From: Candidatus Enterenecus stercoripullorum
GTDB taxonomy: Bacteria > Bacillota > Clostridia > Oscillospirales > Oscillospiraceae
Length of the DNA: 37,911 bases
NCBI GenBank assembly: GCA_018716015.1
Contig: DVKM01000063.1
Coordinates: 1-37,911 of the forward strand
Direction of reading: 5' to 3'
The translations under genes were made by a program, and so were the position numbers. This document shows positions 25,271 through 34,620 of this stretch, one piece after another (position 1 is the first letter of the stretch; each line of letters begins with the position of its first letter). A model generated the notes under the pieces. That model was given only the letters and a program-made list of their open reading frames with translations. It was not told the DNA's origin and did no database searches.

Positions 25271-27099
25271 GGCTCGTCCTCCCTCGTTGCGTGAAAATGA
25301 CCGTATACCGCCTGGGCGGCGTTCCTGGGCACCACCTCGGCCAAGGCCTCCAAAGACGCCTGACGCACCGCCCGGACGCTCTTAAAGTGCTTGAGCAACG
25401 CCGCCTTCCGGGTGCGGCCCACCCCGGGAATGCCGTCCAGGGCGGAACCCTTCAGATGACCTGCCTGCTGCTGGCGGTGAAACTCGATGGCAAAGCGGTG
25501 GGTCTCCTCCTGAATGCGGCCTACCAAGGCAAACAGCGCCTGGTTCTGCCTTAGGCCGATCTCTCTGCCGTCCGCCGCCTCCAGGGCCCGGGTGCGGTGC
25601 CGGTCGTCCTTCACCATGCCGTAGGCGGGCACGTGGACGCCCACCTCGTCCATGGCGGCCATGGCCGCCTTCACCTGGCCTGCCCCGCCGTCAATGAGCA
25701 GCAGGTCGGGCAGGTCGCCGAATTTCTCATCCCCGTCCAGGTACCGCTGGAACCGGCGGCGCACCACCTGGCTCATGGAGGCGTAGTCGTCGGCGTGGGG
25801 CATGTCCTTCAGTTTGAAATGGCGGTAATCCCGCTTCAAGGGCTTGCCGTCGATGTGCACCGTCATGGAAGCCACGATGTCCGAGCTGCCCGTGTTGGAG
25901 ATGTCGAAGGCCTCGATGCGGTGGGGGGGCTGGGACAGGCCCAGCAGGTTTCCCAGGGCCTCGGTGAGCTTGGAGCGGCGCTCCTCGGCGGTGGTGGCCC
26001 GGATGGTCTCCTCCCGGGCGTTCTCGTTGGCCATGCGCACCAGGTCCATCTTAGCTCCCCGCTGGGGGGTGAGCACCTCTACCTTGCGTCCCACCGCCTG
26101 GGTCAGCATCCGGGCCAGCTCAGCCCGCTCGTCGATGTCGCAGGGCAGCAGGATCTGTTTGGGCAGGCTGCCCCGGCCGCCGTAATACTGGGCCGTCAGG
26201 GTAGCCACGGTGGCCTGCTCGTCCTCCATAGGCACGGGCAGCAGCTCCCAGTCCTTGGCCGCCAGTTCTCCGCCCATATAGTGCAGTACCACAAAGCAGC
26301 TCTTGGCCTCCCCCCGCCAGTAGCCCACCACGTCGGTGTCCGCCAGGGAGCCGGCCACCGCCTTCTGCCGTTTAGATAGCAGCTGGATAGACCGGATGCG
26401 GTCCCGCAGCTGGGCGGCCCGCTCGAAGTTCAGCGCCTCGGCGGCCTGCTCCATCTCCGCCGTCAGTTCGTCCACCACATCGTCCAGCTTGCCCTCCAGC
26501 AGGCGCACCGCCTGGTCGATGGAGCGGCGGTACTGGCTCTGGTCCATCTCGGGGCGGCAGTAGCCCTCGCACACCCCCATGTGGTAATTCAGGCAGGGCC
26601 GCTCCTTGCCGATGTCCCGGGGAAATTTTCGGTGGCAGGAGGGCAGGCGCAGGGCCTGGCGCAAAGCGTCGATGATCCCCTGGCTGGCCCCCAGGCTGCC
26701 GTAGGGGCCAAAGTACCGGGCCCCGTCCTCCGCCGCTTTGGTGGCCAGGGAAAACCGGGGGTACTCCTCCCCCACGCTCAGGCGGATATAGGGATACCCC
26801 TTGGAGTCCTTCAGCAGAATATTGTACCGGGGCATGTGCCGCTTGATAAGGGCGCACTCCAGCACCAGGGCCTCAAATTCGGACTGAACCACAATGACGT
26901 CGAAGTGGTCGATCTGGGACACCATGGCCCGGGTTTTGGCGTTGTGCCGGGACTGATCCTGAAAGTATTGGCTCACCCGGTTTTTCAGCGCCTTTGCCTT
27001 GCCCACATAAATCACCTGGCTCTGAGCGTTCTGCATGATATACACCCCGGGTTTGAGGGGCAGGGCGTGGGCTTTGTCCCGCAACTCTTCAAAGGTCAT
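25231..27099 (-). CDS. uvrC: Excinuclease ABC subunit C
   Basis: Makes the two incisions of nucleotide excision repair with UvrB. The 622 residues contain the GIY-YIG nuclease start (KPGVYIMQNAQ with VIYVGKAKALKNR), the UVR domain that binds UvrB (about 200-235, EALNFERAAQLRDRI), the RNase H-like C-terminal nuclease (FDISNTGSSDIVASM and DLLLIDGGAGQVKAA), and helix-hairpin-helix motifs (LDGIPGVGRTRKAALLKHF). The ATG at 27099 has GAGGAGGG 7 bases upstream. About 230 bases of structured, non-coding DNA separate it from the hpr terminator. Confidence 0.96.
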   Translation of the reverse strand: MTFEELRDKAHALPLKPGVYIMQNAQSQVIYVGKAKALKNRVSQYFQDQSRHNAKTRAMVSQIDHFDVIVVQSEFEALVLECALIKRHMPRYNILLKDSKGYPYIRLSVGEEYPRFSLATKAAEDGARYFGPYGSLGASQGIIDALRQALRLPSCHRKFPRDIGKERPCLNYHMGVCEGYCRPEMDQSQYRRSIDQAVRLLEGKLDDVVDELTAEMEQAAEALNFERAAQLRDRIRSIQLLSKRQKAVAGSLADTDVVGYWRGEAKSCFVVLHYMGGELAAKDWELLPVPMEDEQATVATLTAQYYGGRGSLPKQILLPCDIDERAELARMLTQAVGRKVEVLTPQRGAKMDLVRMANENAREETIRATTAEERRSKLTEALGNLLGLSQPPHRIEAFDISNTGSSDIVASMTVHIDGKPLKRDYRHFKLKDMPHADDYASMSQVVRRRFQRYLDGDEKFGDLPDLLLIDGGAGQVKAAMAAMDEVGVHVPAYGMVKDDRHRTRALEAADGREIGLRQNQALFALVGRIQEETHRFAIEFHRQQQAGHLKGSALDGIPGVGRTRKAALLKHFKSVRAVRQASLEALAEVVPRNAAQAVYGHFHATREDEPCGSSQEAHGENG

Positions 27100-27144
27100 G
27101 GTGGTTCCCTCCTCTTTCAAGGTGTTTTCTGGGGTGTGCCCCCA

Positions 27145-27268
27145 AGCCCAGAAGGGCTGAGGTCGCCGGGTCTCGTCCCGGCATGCTTTCCGGTGTCACG
27201 CTGCGGCGGCTGCGCGGCGCGGCTCTAAGCCCTGCGACTATGCCAAAACCCATCCGGCCCTTTGGGCC
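27145..27268 (-). other. Structured non-coding leader between hpr and uvrC
   Basis: No gene is seen in 27100-27332. The stretch has three short perfect hairpins: AGCCC/GGGCT (27145-27158), GCCGGG/CCCGGC (27165-27182) and GGCCC/GGGCC (27256-27268). It lies between the hpr terminator and the uvrC start and would be transcribed as a long leader if uvrC is read from here. It could be a structured leader, a small RNA, or a dispersed intergenic repeat; I do not recognise a known riboswitch. Confidence 0.35.
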
Positions 27269-27332
27269 TCCTTAGGCTTTTGGCTCCGCTCGGGTCTTAG
27301 CCCGCTGCTCCCCACGCCTCCGCGCTTCTATG

Positions 27333-27361
27333 AAAAAAAGCGCCGCTTCCGCGGCGCTTTT
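27333..27361 (-). terminator. Terminator of hpr
   Basis: GCGCCGC/GCGGCGC stem extended by A-T pairs (27336-27361) with a 4-base loop and a run of seven T on the minus strand. A textbook intrinsic terminator. Confidence 0.92.
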
Positions 27362-27376
27362 CAGCGGGTTCGCTTT

Positions 27377-27640
27377 TTATTCAGAAAAATCAGAGTTGAT
27401 CAGTTCCACCAGGGCGTTCACCGCAGCCTCCTCGTCGGGGCCGTCGGCGATCAGGTTGATGGTAGTCCCTTTCACAATGCCCAGGGAGAGGACGCCCAGC
27501 AGGCTCTTGGCGTTGACGCGGCGTTCATCCTTTTCCACCCAGACAGAGCTCTTAAACTCATTGGCCTTCTGAATGAAGAAAGTGGCGGGACGGGCGTGCA
27601 GGCCAACCTGGTTATTGACAACGGTTTCTTTCATGAACAT
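27377..27640 (-). CDS. ptsH: Phosphocarrier protein HPr
   Basis: An 87-residue carrier of the sugar phosphotransferase system. GLHARPAT contains the His that accepts phosphate from enzyme I, and NAKSLLGVLSLG contains the regulatory Ser that HPr kinase phosphorylates in Firmicutes, so it is HPr rather than the His-less Crh. The ATG at 27640 is 9 bases after GGAGG; a second ATG two codons later is too far. It stands alone with its own promoter and terminator and without ptsI beside it, which is common in Clostridia. Confidence 0.92.
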   Translation of the reverse strand: MFMKETVVNNQVGLHARPATFFIQKANEFKSSVWVEKDERRVNAKSLLGVLSLGIVKGTTINLIADGPDEEAAVNALVELINSDFSE

Positions 27641-27715
27641 GAACGATTCCCTCCATCACAAATCTCGGCTTGGGGTACCGCGCTGCCACGCATATCCCCG
27701 AAACTTCACACTGAT

Positions 27716-27744
27716 AGCATATCAAATTTACCACTTATCGTCAA
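27716..27744 (-). promoter_or_regulatory. sigma-A promoter of the HPr gene
   Basis: TTGACG (27739-27744) and TATGCT (27716-27721) on the minus strand are 17 bases apart, giving a leader of about 70 bases. Confidence 0.75.
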
Positions 27745-27831
27745 CAGCATTTTACACAAATCGTAGCCGGGCCTTTCTACAAAAGCATGAGGCATTTATC
27801 TGGTATGAGCCGCTTTCCCACATGGTTTTCG

Positions 27832-30219
27832 TCACTTCAGTGTAACCACCGTCACGCCGTCCTCCCCCTCACCGTAAGCGCCGGGACGGAAGCTTTTGAC
27901 ATACCGGCTGCGCTTGAGGTGCTCCCGCACCGCTTTTCGCAGCGCCCCGGTGCCCTTGCCGTGGATGATGGTCACCGTCTCCAACTTGCCCATCAACGCG
28001 TTGTCCAAGAACAGGTCCACCGCCCCCAGGGCCTCGTCCGCCATCATCCCCCGCAGATCCAGCTCCGCCTTGGCGGCGCTGGCGCGAAACGCGTGCTTCA
28101 CCGAGGCGGTCTGGCGCTGTTTGCCCTTCTGGCTCTGCTTTTTTCGGGCCGTCACATCCTCCAGCACCCGCACCTCCTCCTGCTTGGCCTTGAGCTTGAG
28201 GATGCCCGCCTGGAGCTGGAGGGTGCCGTCCTTGTTGACCCCAACCACCTCTGCCTGGGTGCCGGTTTTCAAAAGCTCCACCGTGTCGCCAACCACTGCG
28301 TCCCGGGTGGGGGGCGGCGGGGGCAGGTCCTCTTTCCTGCCGCCCAGGGCTTCCTCCGCCTGGTTGAGCCGGTGGCGCAGGCCGGAGCGCTGCTCGTTGT
28401 CGTCCACCCACTCCCTGGCCTGCTCCTGGCGGCGGCGCATCTCGTTGAGCTCCTTGAAGGTCTGGTCGGCGGTGTCCCGGGCCTTCTGGAGGATGGCCCG
28501 GGCCTCCGCCTGGGCCTTTTCGGTGGCGCGCCGGCGCTCCTCCTCGATCCGGGCGCGGTACTCCTCCGCCTGGGCCCGGTCCCGCTCCGTCTCCCGGCGC
28601 AGCCGCTCGGCCTCCTCCCGCTCCTTCTCCATGGCCTGGCGCTGGACCTCCAGCTGGGACAGCACATCCTCAAAGCGGACATTCTCCGCGTCAATGCGAT
28701 CGGCAGCCTTCCGGATGATATAGTCGGGCAGCCCCAGCCGGCGGGAGATGGCAAAGGCGTTGGACTTACCCGGCACACCGATGAGCACCCGGTAGGTGGG
28801 GGCCAGAGTCTCCACGTCAAACTCGCAGGAGGCGTTTTCCACCCCGGGCGTGGACATGGCATACACTTTCAGTTCGGCATAGTGGGTGGTGGCGGCCACC
28901 AGGGCCCCCATGGCCCGGGTGGAGTCGATGATGGCGGCGGCCAGGGCCGCCCCCTCCACCGGGTCGGTGCCCGCCCCCAGCTCGTCAAAGAGGATCAGGC
29001 TCCGGTCGTCCGCCTGCTCCAAAATGGCCACAATATTTACCATGTGGGAGGAGAAGGTGGACAGGGACTGGTCGATGGACTGCTCGTCGCCGATATCCGC
29101 CAGCACCGCCGAGCACACCCGAATAACCGAGCCGTCACCGGTGGGGATGTGCAGGCCGCACTGGGCCATGAGGGTCAGAAGGCCCAGGGTTTTCAGGGTG
29201 ACGGTCTTGCCGCCGGTGTTAGGGCCCGTAATCACCAGGGTGTCAAAGTCGCCCCCCAGGTACAGGTCATTGCGTACCGCGGTTTTGGGGTCCAGCAGGG
29301 GGTGCCGGGCCATTCGCAGCTGGATGCAGTCCCCCAGGGCAGGCTCCATCCCCTCCATGAGGGAAGACAGCTTGGCCCGGGCGAAGATCACATCCAGGGC
29401 GACGAGGGTGCGGTAGTCCTCCTCAATGGTCTCACCCACGTTGGCGCAGTCGGCGCTCAGCTCGGCCAGAATGCGCTCAATCTCCTTCTGCTCCTTGCGT
29501 TCCAGTTCCTTGAGCTCGTTGTTGGCGTTGACCACTCCCATGGGCTCGATGAAAAAGGTGGAGCCCGAGCCGGACACGTCGTGGACCAGGCCGGGGATGT
29601 CGTTTTTGTGCTCGCTCTTCACCGGCACCACGTACCGGCCCCCCCGCATGGTGATGATGGACTCCCGCAGGTATTTGGACTGGTTGGAAGAGATGAGACG
29701 GCTGAGCACATCCCGCACCTTGCCCGCCGCCGCGCGCATATGCCGGCGGATATCCGCCAGCTCGGGGGAGGCGGCGTCGGCGATCTCCTCCTCGCTGAGG
29801 ATGGCCCCGGTGATCTTGTCCTCCAAAAAGCGGTTGGGGGTGAGGGACTGGAAATACCCGTCCAGCACCGTTTGGGCGGCGGATTCCCCTGTGCCGTACT
29901 CCCGCACCGACCGGGCGCAGCGCAGCACCTGGGCAATGTCCAGCAGCTCCCGGGTGTTCAGGCTGCCCCCCCGATCTGCCCGCTGAAGGGCGGCGGCCAC
30001 CGGGCGCACTCCAGAAAAGCCGGGGCTGCCCCCCTTCACCAGCATGGTAAAGGCCGCCGAGGTCTGGCTTTGCAGCCGCTGTACCTCAGCGCGATCCACA
30101 CTGGGCTGGGTCTTCAGGCACAGTTCCTTGCCCTCCTGGGTCACCGCCTCCTGGGCCAGCATGGCCAGCACCCGGGGCAGCTCCAGGGTATGAATGGATT
30201 TTTCAAACAGTTCCGTCAT
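27832..30219 (-). CDS. mutS2: Endonuclease MutS2
   Basis: A MutS paralog without the mismatch-binding domain, linked to suppression of recombination and, in Bacillus, to rescue of collided ribosomes. The 795 residues contain the MutS core, Walker A GPNTGGKTVTLK (about 335-346), Walker B LILFDELGAGTDP, a long coiled coil (about 520-640), a KOW-like stretch, and a C-terminal Smr nuclease domain (LDLRGMMADEAL with IIHGKGTGALRKAV). GGGAG lies 7 bases before the ATG at 30219. It follows recO after 50 bases, probably in the same transcript. Confidence 0.96.
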   Translation of the reverse strand: MTELFEKSIHTLELPRVLAMLAQEAVTQEGKELCLKTQPSVDRAEVQRLQSQTSAAFTMLVKGGSPGFSGVRPVAAALQRADRGGSLNTRELLDIAQVLRCARSVREYGTGESAAQTVLDGYFQSLTPNRFLEDKITGAILSEEEIADAASPELADIRRHMRAAAGKVRDVLSRLISSNQSKYLRESIITMRGGRYVVPVKSEHKNDIPGLVHDVSGSGSTFFIEPMGVVNANNELKELERKEQKEIERILAELSADCANVGETIEEDYRTLVALDVIFARAKLSSLMEGMEPALGDCIQLRMARHPLLDPKTAVRNDLYLGGDFDTLVITGPNTGGKTVTLKTLGLLTLMAQCGLHIPTGDGSVIRVCSAVLADIGDEQSIDQSLSTFSSHMVNIVAILEQADDRSLILFDELGAGTDPVEGAALAAAIIDSTRAMGALVAATTHYAELKVYAMSTPGVENASCEFDVETLAPTYRVLIGVPGKSNAFAISRRLGLPDYIIRKAADRIDAENVRFEDVLSQLEVQRQAMEKEREEAERLRRETERDRAQAEEYRARIEEERRRATEKAQAEARAILQKARDTADQTFKELNEMRRRQEQAREWVDDNEQRSGLRHRLNQAEEALGGRKEDLPPPPPTRDAVVGDTVELLKTGTQAEVVGVNKDGTLQLQAGILKLKAKQEEVRVLEDVTARKKQSQKGKQRQTASVKHAFRASAAKAELDLRGMMADEALGAVDLFLDNALMGKLETVTIIHGKGTGALRKAVREHLKRSRYVKSFRPGAYGEGEDGVTVVTLK

Positions 30220-30269
30220 GGCGTTTCTCCCGTGTTGTCATCGTGTTCACGCTTCCGCCGTCGCCAGCG

Positions 30270-31013
30270 TTATAGCGTTTTATAGAAGTCCAAGGTGCGG
30301 AAGCCCCGCTCCAGCTGGGTGATGAGGTAGGCCTCGGAAGCGGCGGACAGCCGCTCTAAGGATCTATCATCCACCTGAAAGGAGAACAGCCGCTTGGGGC
30401 TGCCCGTCACAATATGCCGCAGAGCGGCCAGGGCGGCGGGGGTCAGGGGCATGGCGGTCCCCTCCCCTGCCCCGCCCCGGCAGGCCTCACAGCAGACCAC
30501 CCCCTGGCTGAGCTGGAGATAGGGCCCCTCCGGGTCGGGCCTTCCGCACACGGCGCACCCCTCCGTCATGGGCTCGTACCCCGCCAGAGCCATGGCCTTC
30601 CACTCGAAGGCGGTCTTGACCTGCTTTTGGGGCAGGTCCATCTGATCCAGGGCGTGCAGGCAGTTGAGGATGAGGGACAGCAGTTCCGGCTCCGGCTGCC
30701 CCTCCTCCGCCAGAAGCTCGGTGACTTCGGCAAAATAGCTGGCCAGGGCTAACCTTTCCAAATCGGAGCGCACCGCGTCAAACCGCCGCTGGGTGGCCGC
30801 CTCCTTGACGGCCCAGCGGCCCCGGTATTCATACAGGGCCATTTCAGACCATACCAGCAGCTGGCAGGGGGCGGCGATGGCGCTGCCCTTCTTCCGGCAC
30901 CCCCGGGCGGACACGGTCAGCTTGCCCTCGTCGGCGGTGAGCACGGTGAGGATCTTATCCGATTCCTTGTAGTTTACTTCCCTCAGAACGAGGGCGTTGG
31001 TGGTCAGGTGCAT
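30270..31013 (-). CDS. recO: DNA repair protein RecO
   Basis: Loads RecA with RecF/RecR on SSB-coated DNA. The 247 residues have an N-terminal OB fold (LTTNALVLREVNYKESDKIL, seen as NALVLREVNYKESDKIL), a helical middle and a zinc motif CAVC / CCEAC at about 150-180. The order era, yqzL, recO is the same as in Bacillus and most Clostridia. An 11-bp hairpin lies between yqzL and this gene. Confidence 0.95.
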   Translation of the reverse strand: MHLTTNALVLREVNYKESDKILTVLTADEGKLTVSARGCRKKGSAIAAPCQLLVWSEMALYEYRGRWAVKEAATQRRFDAVRSDLERLALASYFAEVTELLAEEGQPEPELLSLILNCLHALDQMDLPQKQVKTAFEWKAMALAGYEPMTEGCAVCGRPDPEGPYLQLSQGVVCCEACRGGAGEGTAMPLTPAALAALRHIVTGSPKRLFSFQVDDRSLERLSAASEAYLITQLERGFRTLDFYKTL

Positions 31014-31055
31014 ATGTAGCCCTTCCTATCCCTAAGTATTCCGTACTATCCGCCG

Positions 31056-31085
31056 GGACAGGCGGGCCGTATAACCCGCCTGTCC
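31056..31085 (-). other. Strong hairpin between yqzL and recO
   Basis: A perfect 11-bp stem, GGACAGGCGGG with its complement (31056-31066 and 31075-31085) around an 8-base loop. On the minus strand no T-tract follows, so it may attenuate, stabilise or process the mRNA rather than end it. Confidence 0.5.
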
Positions 31086-31093
31086 ATCTTCTT

Positions 31094-31237
31094 TTATACG
31101 GCACCGGGCCAGGACGGCTCCTCCTCTTCCACTGAGGCTGCCGCCAGCGCCGCCACCGCCTCTTTTTCTCTCTCCCGGCTCAGCAGCCAGGCCTGGGGCA
31201 GGCCGGTGGCCCAAAACAGCGCCCAGTATCCCTCCAT
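31094..31237 (-). CDS. yqzL: YqzL-like small protein
   Basis: A 47-residue protein, MEGYWALFWATGLPQAWLLS at the start and an acidic tail ending EEEEPSWPGAV. YqzL-family proteins have the same length, the pattern W-x2-F-x2-TG-x4-YLL-x2-(K/R)E, and are encoded between era and recO in Bacillus and Clostridia, exactly as here. Function is unknown. AGGAGG lies 7 bases before the ATG at 31237. A longer reading frame at 31032-31289 in another frame has no ribosome site or family pattern. Confidence 0.75.
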   Translation of the reverse strand: MEGYWALFWATGLPQAWLLSREREKEAVAALAAASVEEEEPSWPGAV

Positions 31238-31322
31238 CCCCGCACCTCCTGATGTCTGATACGGTTAGGTTGGCTCTTGGCTTTTCCAATTATGAGCGGC
31301 AAATTTTGTGGGCCGGCGTCTG

Positions 31323-32219
31323 TCAGTCCTCTGTGTATCCGAAATTCTGCACGGCTCCCAGGTCATCCCGCCAGTTTTCCTTTACCTTCACCCAGGTCTC
31401 CAGGTACACCTTGGCCCCCATAAAGGCCTCCATGTCCTCCCGGGCCTGGGTGGAGATCTTCTTGAGCATGGCGCCCTTTTTGCCGATGATAATGCCCTTG
31501 TGGGACTCTTTCTCGCAGTAGATGGTCACATGACAGTCGATGATATCGTTGTCCCGCTGGGAAAATTTTGTCACCTCCACGGCGGTGCCGTGTGGGATCT
31601 CCTTGTCCAGGTTGCGCAGCAGCTTTTCCCGGACAATCTCCGCCATGATCTTTCGCTCGGGCTGGTCGGTGATCATATCGTCGGGGAAGAGCTGGGGCCC
31701 TTCAGGCAGCCAATGGGAGAGCACTTCCAGCAGCTCGTCCACACCCTCCCCGGTGCGGGCGCAGATGGGCACCACCGCGTCCCAGTCGTGGGCCTGGCCG
31801 TACAGGGCCATCACCGAAAGCAGCTCTTCCTTCTCCACCGTGTCGATCTTGTTGATCACCAGGGCGGCGGGGGCCCCCAAGGTCCGGATGCACCGGATCA
31901 GTTCTTCCTCGGCGGGGCCAATGTTGGCGATGGGCTCCACCAGCAGCATCACCCCATCCACATCGGCCACCGACTGCCGGGCCACCTTCACCATGTAGTC
32001 CCCCAGACGGGTGCGGGCTTTGTGCAGGCCCGGGGTATCCAGGAACACGAATTGGCTGTCCCCCCGGTTCAGGATGGCGCAGATCCGGTTGCGGGTGGTC
32101 TGGGGTTTGGAAGACACGATGGCCACCTTCTCCCCCACCAGGGTGTTGGTCAGGGTGGACTTGCCCACATTGGGCCGGCCCACAAGACTGATCACACCGC
32201 ATTTCTTGATTTCTGTCAT
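31323..32219 (-). CDS. era: GTPase Era
   Basis: A ribosome-assembly GTPase that binds the 3' end of 16S rRNA. The 298 residues contain the GTPase motifs GRPNVGKST (14-22), SSKPQTTRNR, DTPG, NKID, and a C-terminal KH domain with GIIIGKKGAMLKKI. Length and order are typical. It precedes yqzL and recO. Confidence 0.97.
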   Translation of the reverse strand: MTEIKKCGVISLVGRPNVGKSTLTNTLVGEKVAIVSSKPQTTRNRICAILNRGDSQFVFLDTPGLHKARTRLGDYMVKVARQSVADVDGVMLLVEPIANIGPAEEELIRCIRTLGAPAALVINKIDTVEKEELLSVMALYGQAHDWDAVVPICARTGEGVDELLEVLSHWLPEGPQLFPDDMITDQPERKIMAEIVREKLLRNLDKEIPHGTAVEVTKFSQRDNDIIDCHVTIYCEKESHKGIIIGKKGAMLKKISTQAREDMEAFMGAKVYLETWVKVKENWRDDLGAVQNFGYTED

Positions 32220-32291
32220 AGGATGATCCTCAACTTTCCTTTGTTTGACGGCATTGAGCCTCGCCGCCGGCTTCCGGGCCGCTTTTCGCGC

Positions 32292-32903
32292 TCAGCCAAC
32301 CCGGTCCAGCCAGATATAAAAGTCCCGCCGGCCATCCCCTTTTCCGTAATAACTCACGTCGTAGCTGCCGGTGCACTCCCCGGACTGAATCACCACCCGG
32401 AGGGTGGGATAGCCCTCGGGGACATCCTGCTGGAGGAGCACCGCGGCGGGCTGGCGCTGGCTGCGCCAGATCTCCTCCTCCCCAATCAGCCCCCCCTCCT
32501 GGTCATAGCTCAGCTGCTGGATGATCACGGTGCTGTCCGGCAGGCGGGGGACAATGAGCATCCGCTCCCCGTATTCCTGGGGTGGGAAGACCTCCTCCAC
32601 CTCTCCGGCCAAGGCCAGCTCCTCCTGGGTGGGCTCCAGCAAAAGCACCCCCATCACGCTGTCCCCCGCCAGGGCGGAGAATAGCCCCTCCTGATCCGGC
32701 TGGGGCGCCGGGGAGGGCATCTCTGACGGGGCCGCGGACGGCGTCTCCTGGGCCGGCTGCGTCTCTTCCACCTGCTGCGTCACAGGGCCTGTCCCCTGCG
32801 CCGGGCCCGTGGCCTGGGCCCCGTCCGGCCCGCCCGTGCAGCCGGACAGGAGCAACGCCGCTCCCAGGACGCATCCCGCCAGCAATTTCATCTGTTTATT
32901 CAT
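32292..32903 (-). CDS. Predicted lipoprotein of unknown function
   Basis: A 203-residue exported protein. The start MNKQMKLLAGCVLGAALLLS followed by GC is a signal peptide with a lipobox (lipidated Cys22). Next comes a low-complexity linker rich in Gly, Pro, Gln, Ala and Thr to about residue 70, then a folded domain ending in DFYIWLDRVG. I do not recognise the domain. The ATG at 32903 lies inside the end of ybeY and overlaps it by 8 bases, so the two are co-translated. It occupies the place where Bacillus has dgkA and cdd. Confidence 0.8.
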   Translation of the reverse strand: MNKQMKLLAGCVLGAALLLSGCTGGPDGAQATGPAQGTGPVTQQVEETQPAQETPSAAPSEMPSPAPQPDQEGLFSALAGDSVMGVLLLEPTQEELALAGEVEEVFPPQEYGERMLIVPRLPDSTVIIQQLSYDQEGGLIGEEEIWRSQRQPAAVLLQQDVPEGYPTLRVVIQSGECTGSYDVSYYGKGDGRRDFYIWLDRVG

Positions 32904-33417
32904 GTTCCACCTTCTCCTTTCCATTCATGCCACGGGACAGCCCCAGCGCACCCAGGATGGCCTCCTCCCGTTTCCTCATCTGGGCCTTCATGGGCCCTTC
33001 ATCCACATGGTCATACCCCAGCAGGTGGAGCACGGAGTGAACCGCCAGGTAGGCCACCTCCCGCTGTGTGCCGTGGCCGTACTCCTCCCCCTGGGCCTTT
33101 GCCCGCTCCAGGGAGATCACCATATCCCCCAGGGGCACCAGTCCCGTGCCAGGGTCCGCCTCCACCTCGTCCAGGGTGGGGGGCACGCCGGGCTGCAGCT
33201 GGAACATGGGGAAGGAGAGCACGTCGGTGGGGGCGTCCACCCCCCGCTGCTCCAAGTTGATGGCGCGGATGCCCGCATCGCCGGTGAACAGCACGTCCAC
33301 CTCCCAGGGGAAAGCCACCCCCTCCGCGGCCAGGGCGGCAGGGATGACCCCCTCCAGCAGCTGGGCGTAAGGCTCCACCCCGTCCACCTGGCTGTCCATG
33401 ATCAGTTGGTGTTCCAT
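32896..33417 (-). CDS. ybeY: Endoribonuclease YbeY
   Basis: A single-strand RNase for 16S rRNA 3' maturation and ribosome quality control. The 173 residues contain TDVLSFPM and the zinc motif HSVLHLLGYDH (127-137), whose three His bind the metal; the second position is Ser instead of the more usual Gly. The ATG at 33417 has GGGAGGG upstream, and a 24-bp palindrome ends about 12 bases before the start codon. phoH lies upstream; the yqfF/pgpH gene that separates them in Bacillus is missing. Confidence 0.93.
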   Translation of the reverse strand: MEHQLIMDSQVDGVEPYAQLLEGVIPAALAAEGVAFPWEVDVLFTGDAGIRAINLEQRGVDAPTDVLSFPMFQLQPGVPPTLDEVEADPGTGLVPLGDMVISLERAKAQGEEYGHGTQREVAYLAVHSVLHLLGYDHVDEGPMKAQMRKREEAILGALGLSRGMNGKEKVEHE

Positions 33418-33429
33418 TCCAGTCCCTCC

Positions 33430-33453
33430 CATGCAAATGCATGCATTTGCATG
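33430..33453. repeat. 24-bp perfect palindrome ahead of ybeY
   Basis: The sequence from 33430 to 33453 is its own reverse complement, built from alternating ATGCAAATGCA and its complement. It lies directly upstream of the ybeY ribosome-binding site, in the 181-bp gap after phoH. It has no loop, so in DNA it would be a symmetrical protein-binding site; in RNA it could form an 11-bp stem only with a distorted tip. Confidence 0.7.
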
Positions 33454-33534
33454 CAAACGATGCCAACTACAGCTACAAATACAAACACATCCCCAACACA
33501 GGACAGCACAGCTTCAAAAACAGCAGCAGCGGGC

Positions 33535-33559
33535 TGTGGAAGCCTGTGGAAGTGTGGAA
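33535..33559 (-). repeat. Three direct TTCCACA repeats downstream of phoH
   Basis: TTCCACA occurs three times on the minus strand (33535-33541, 33545-33551, 33553-33559), spaced 10 and 8 bp. The rest of the phoH-ybeY gap (33455-33530) is CA-rich on the plus strand with no gene. Together with the palindrome it suggests an internal control region for ybeY; no clear -35/-10 pair was found. Confidence 0.4.
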
Positions 33560-33598
33560 AACCTCGTCATGGTAAAGCGTCCGGTTTTCCCGGCGCTC

Positions 33599-34582
<984 letters not shown>

Positions 34583-34620
34583 GGGCAGTTTTCTCCTTTG
34601 CGGCGGCCTTTTCCGCCGTA

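Noticed and set aside
27787-30285. 832-codon plus-strand frame opposite mutS2
   Set aside because: Antisense shadow of mutS2 with a His/Gln/Leu/Gly-rich product typical of reverse reading of GC-rich genes.
31032-31289. 85-codon minus-strand frame overlapping yqzL
   Set aside because: No ribosome site, glycine/arginine-rich product; the yqzL frame in the same place has a site and a family pattern.
33535-33559. DnaA boxes or origin
   Set aside because: TTCCACA lacks the TTATCCACA consensus and there is no dnaA or AT-rich unwinding region nearby.
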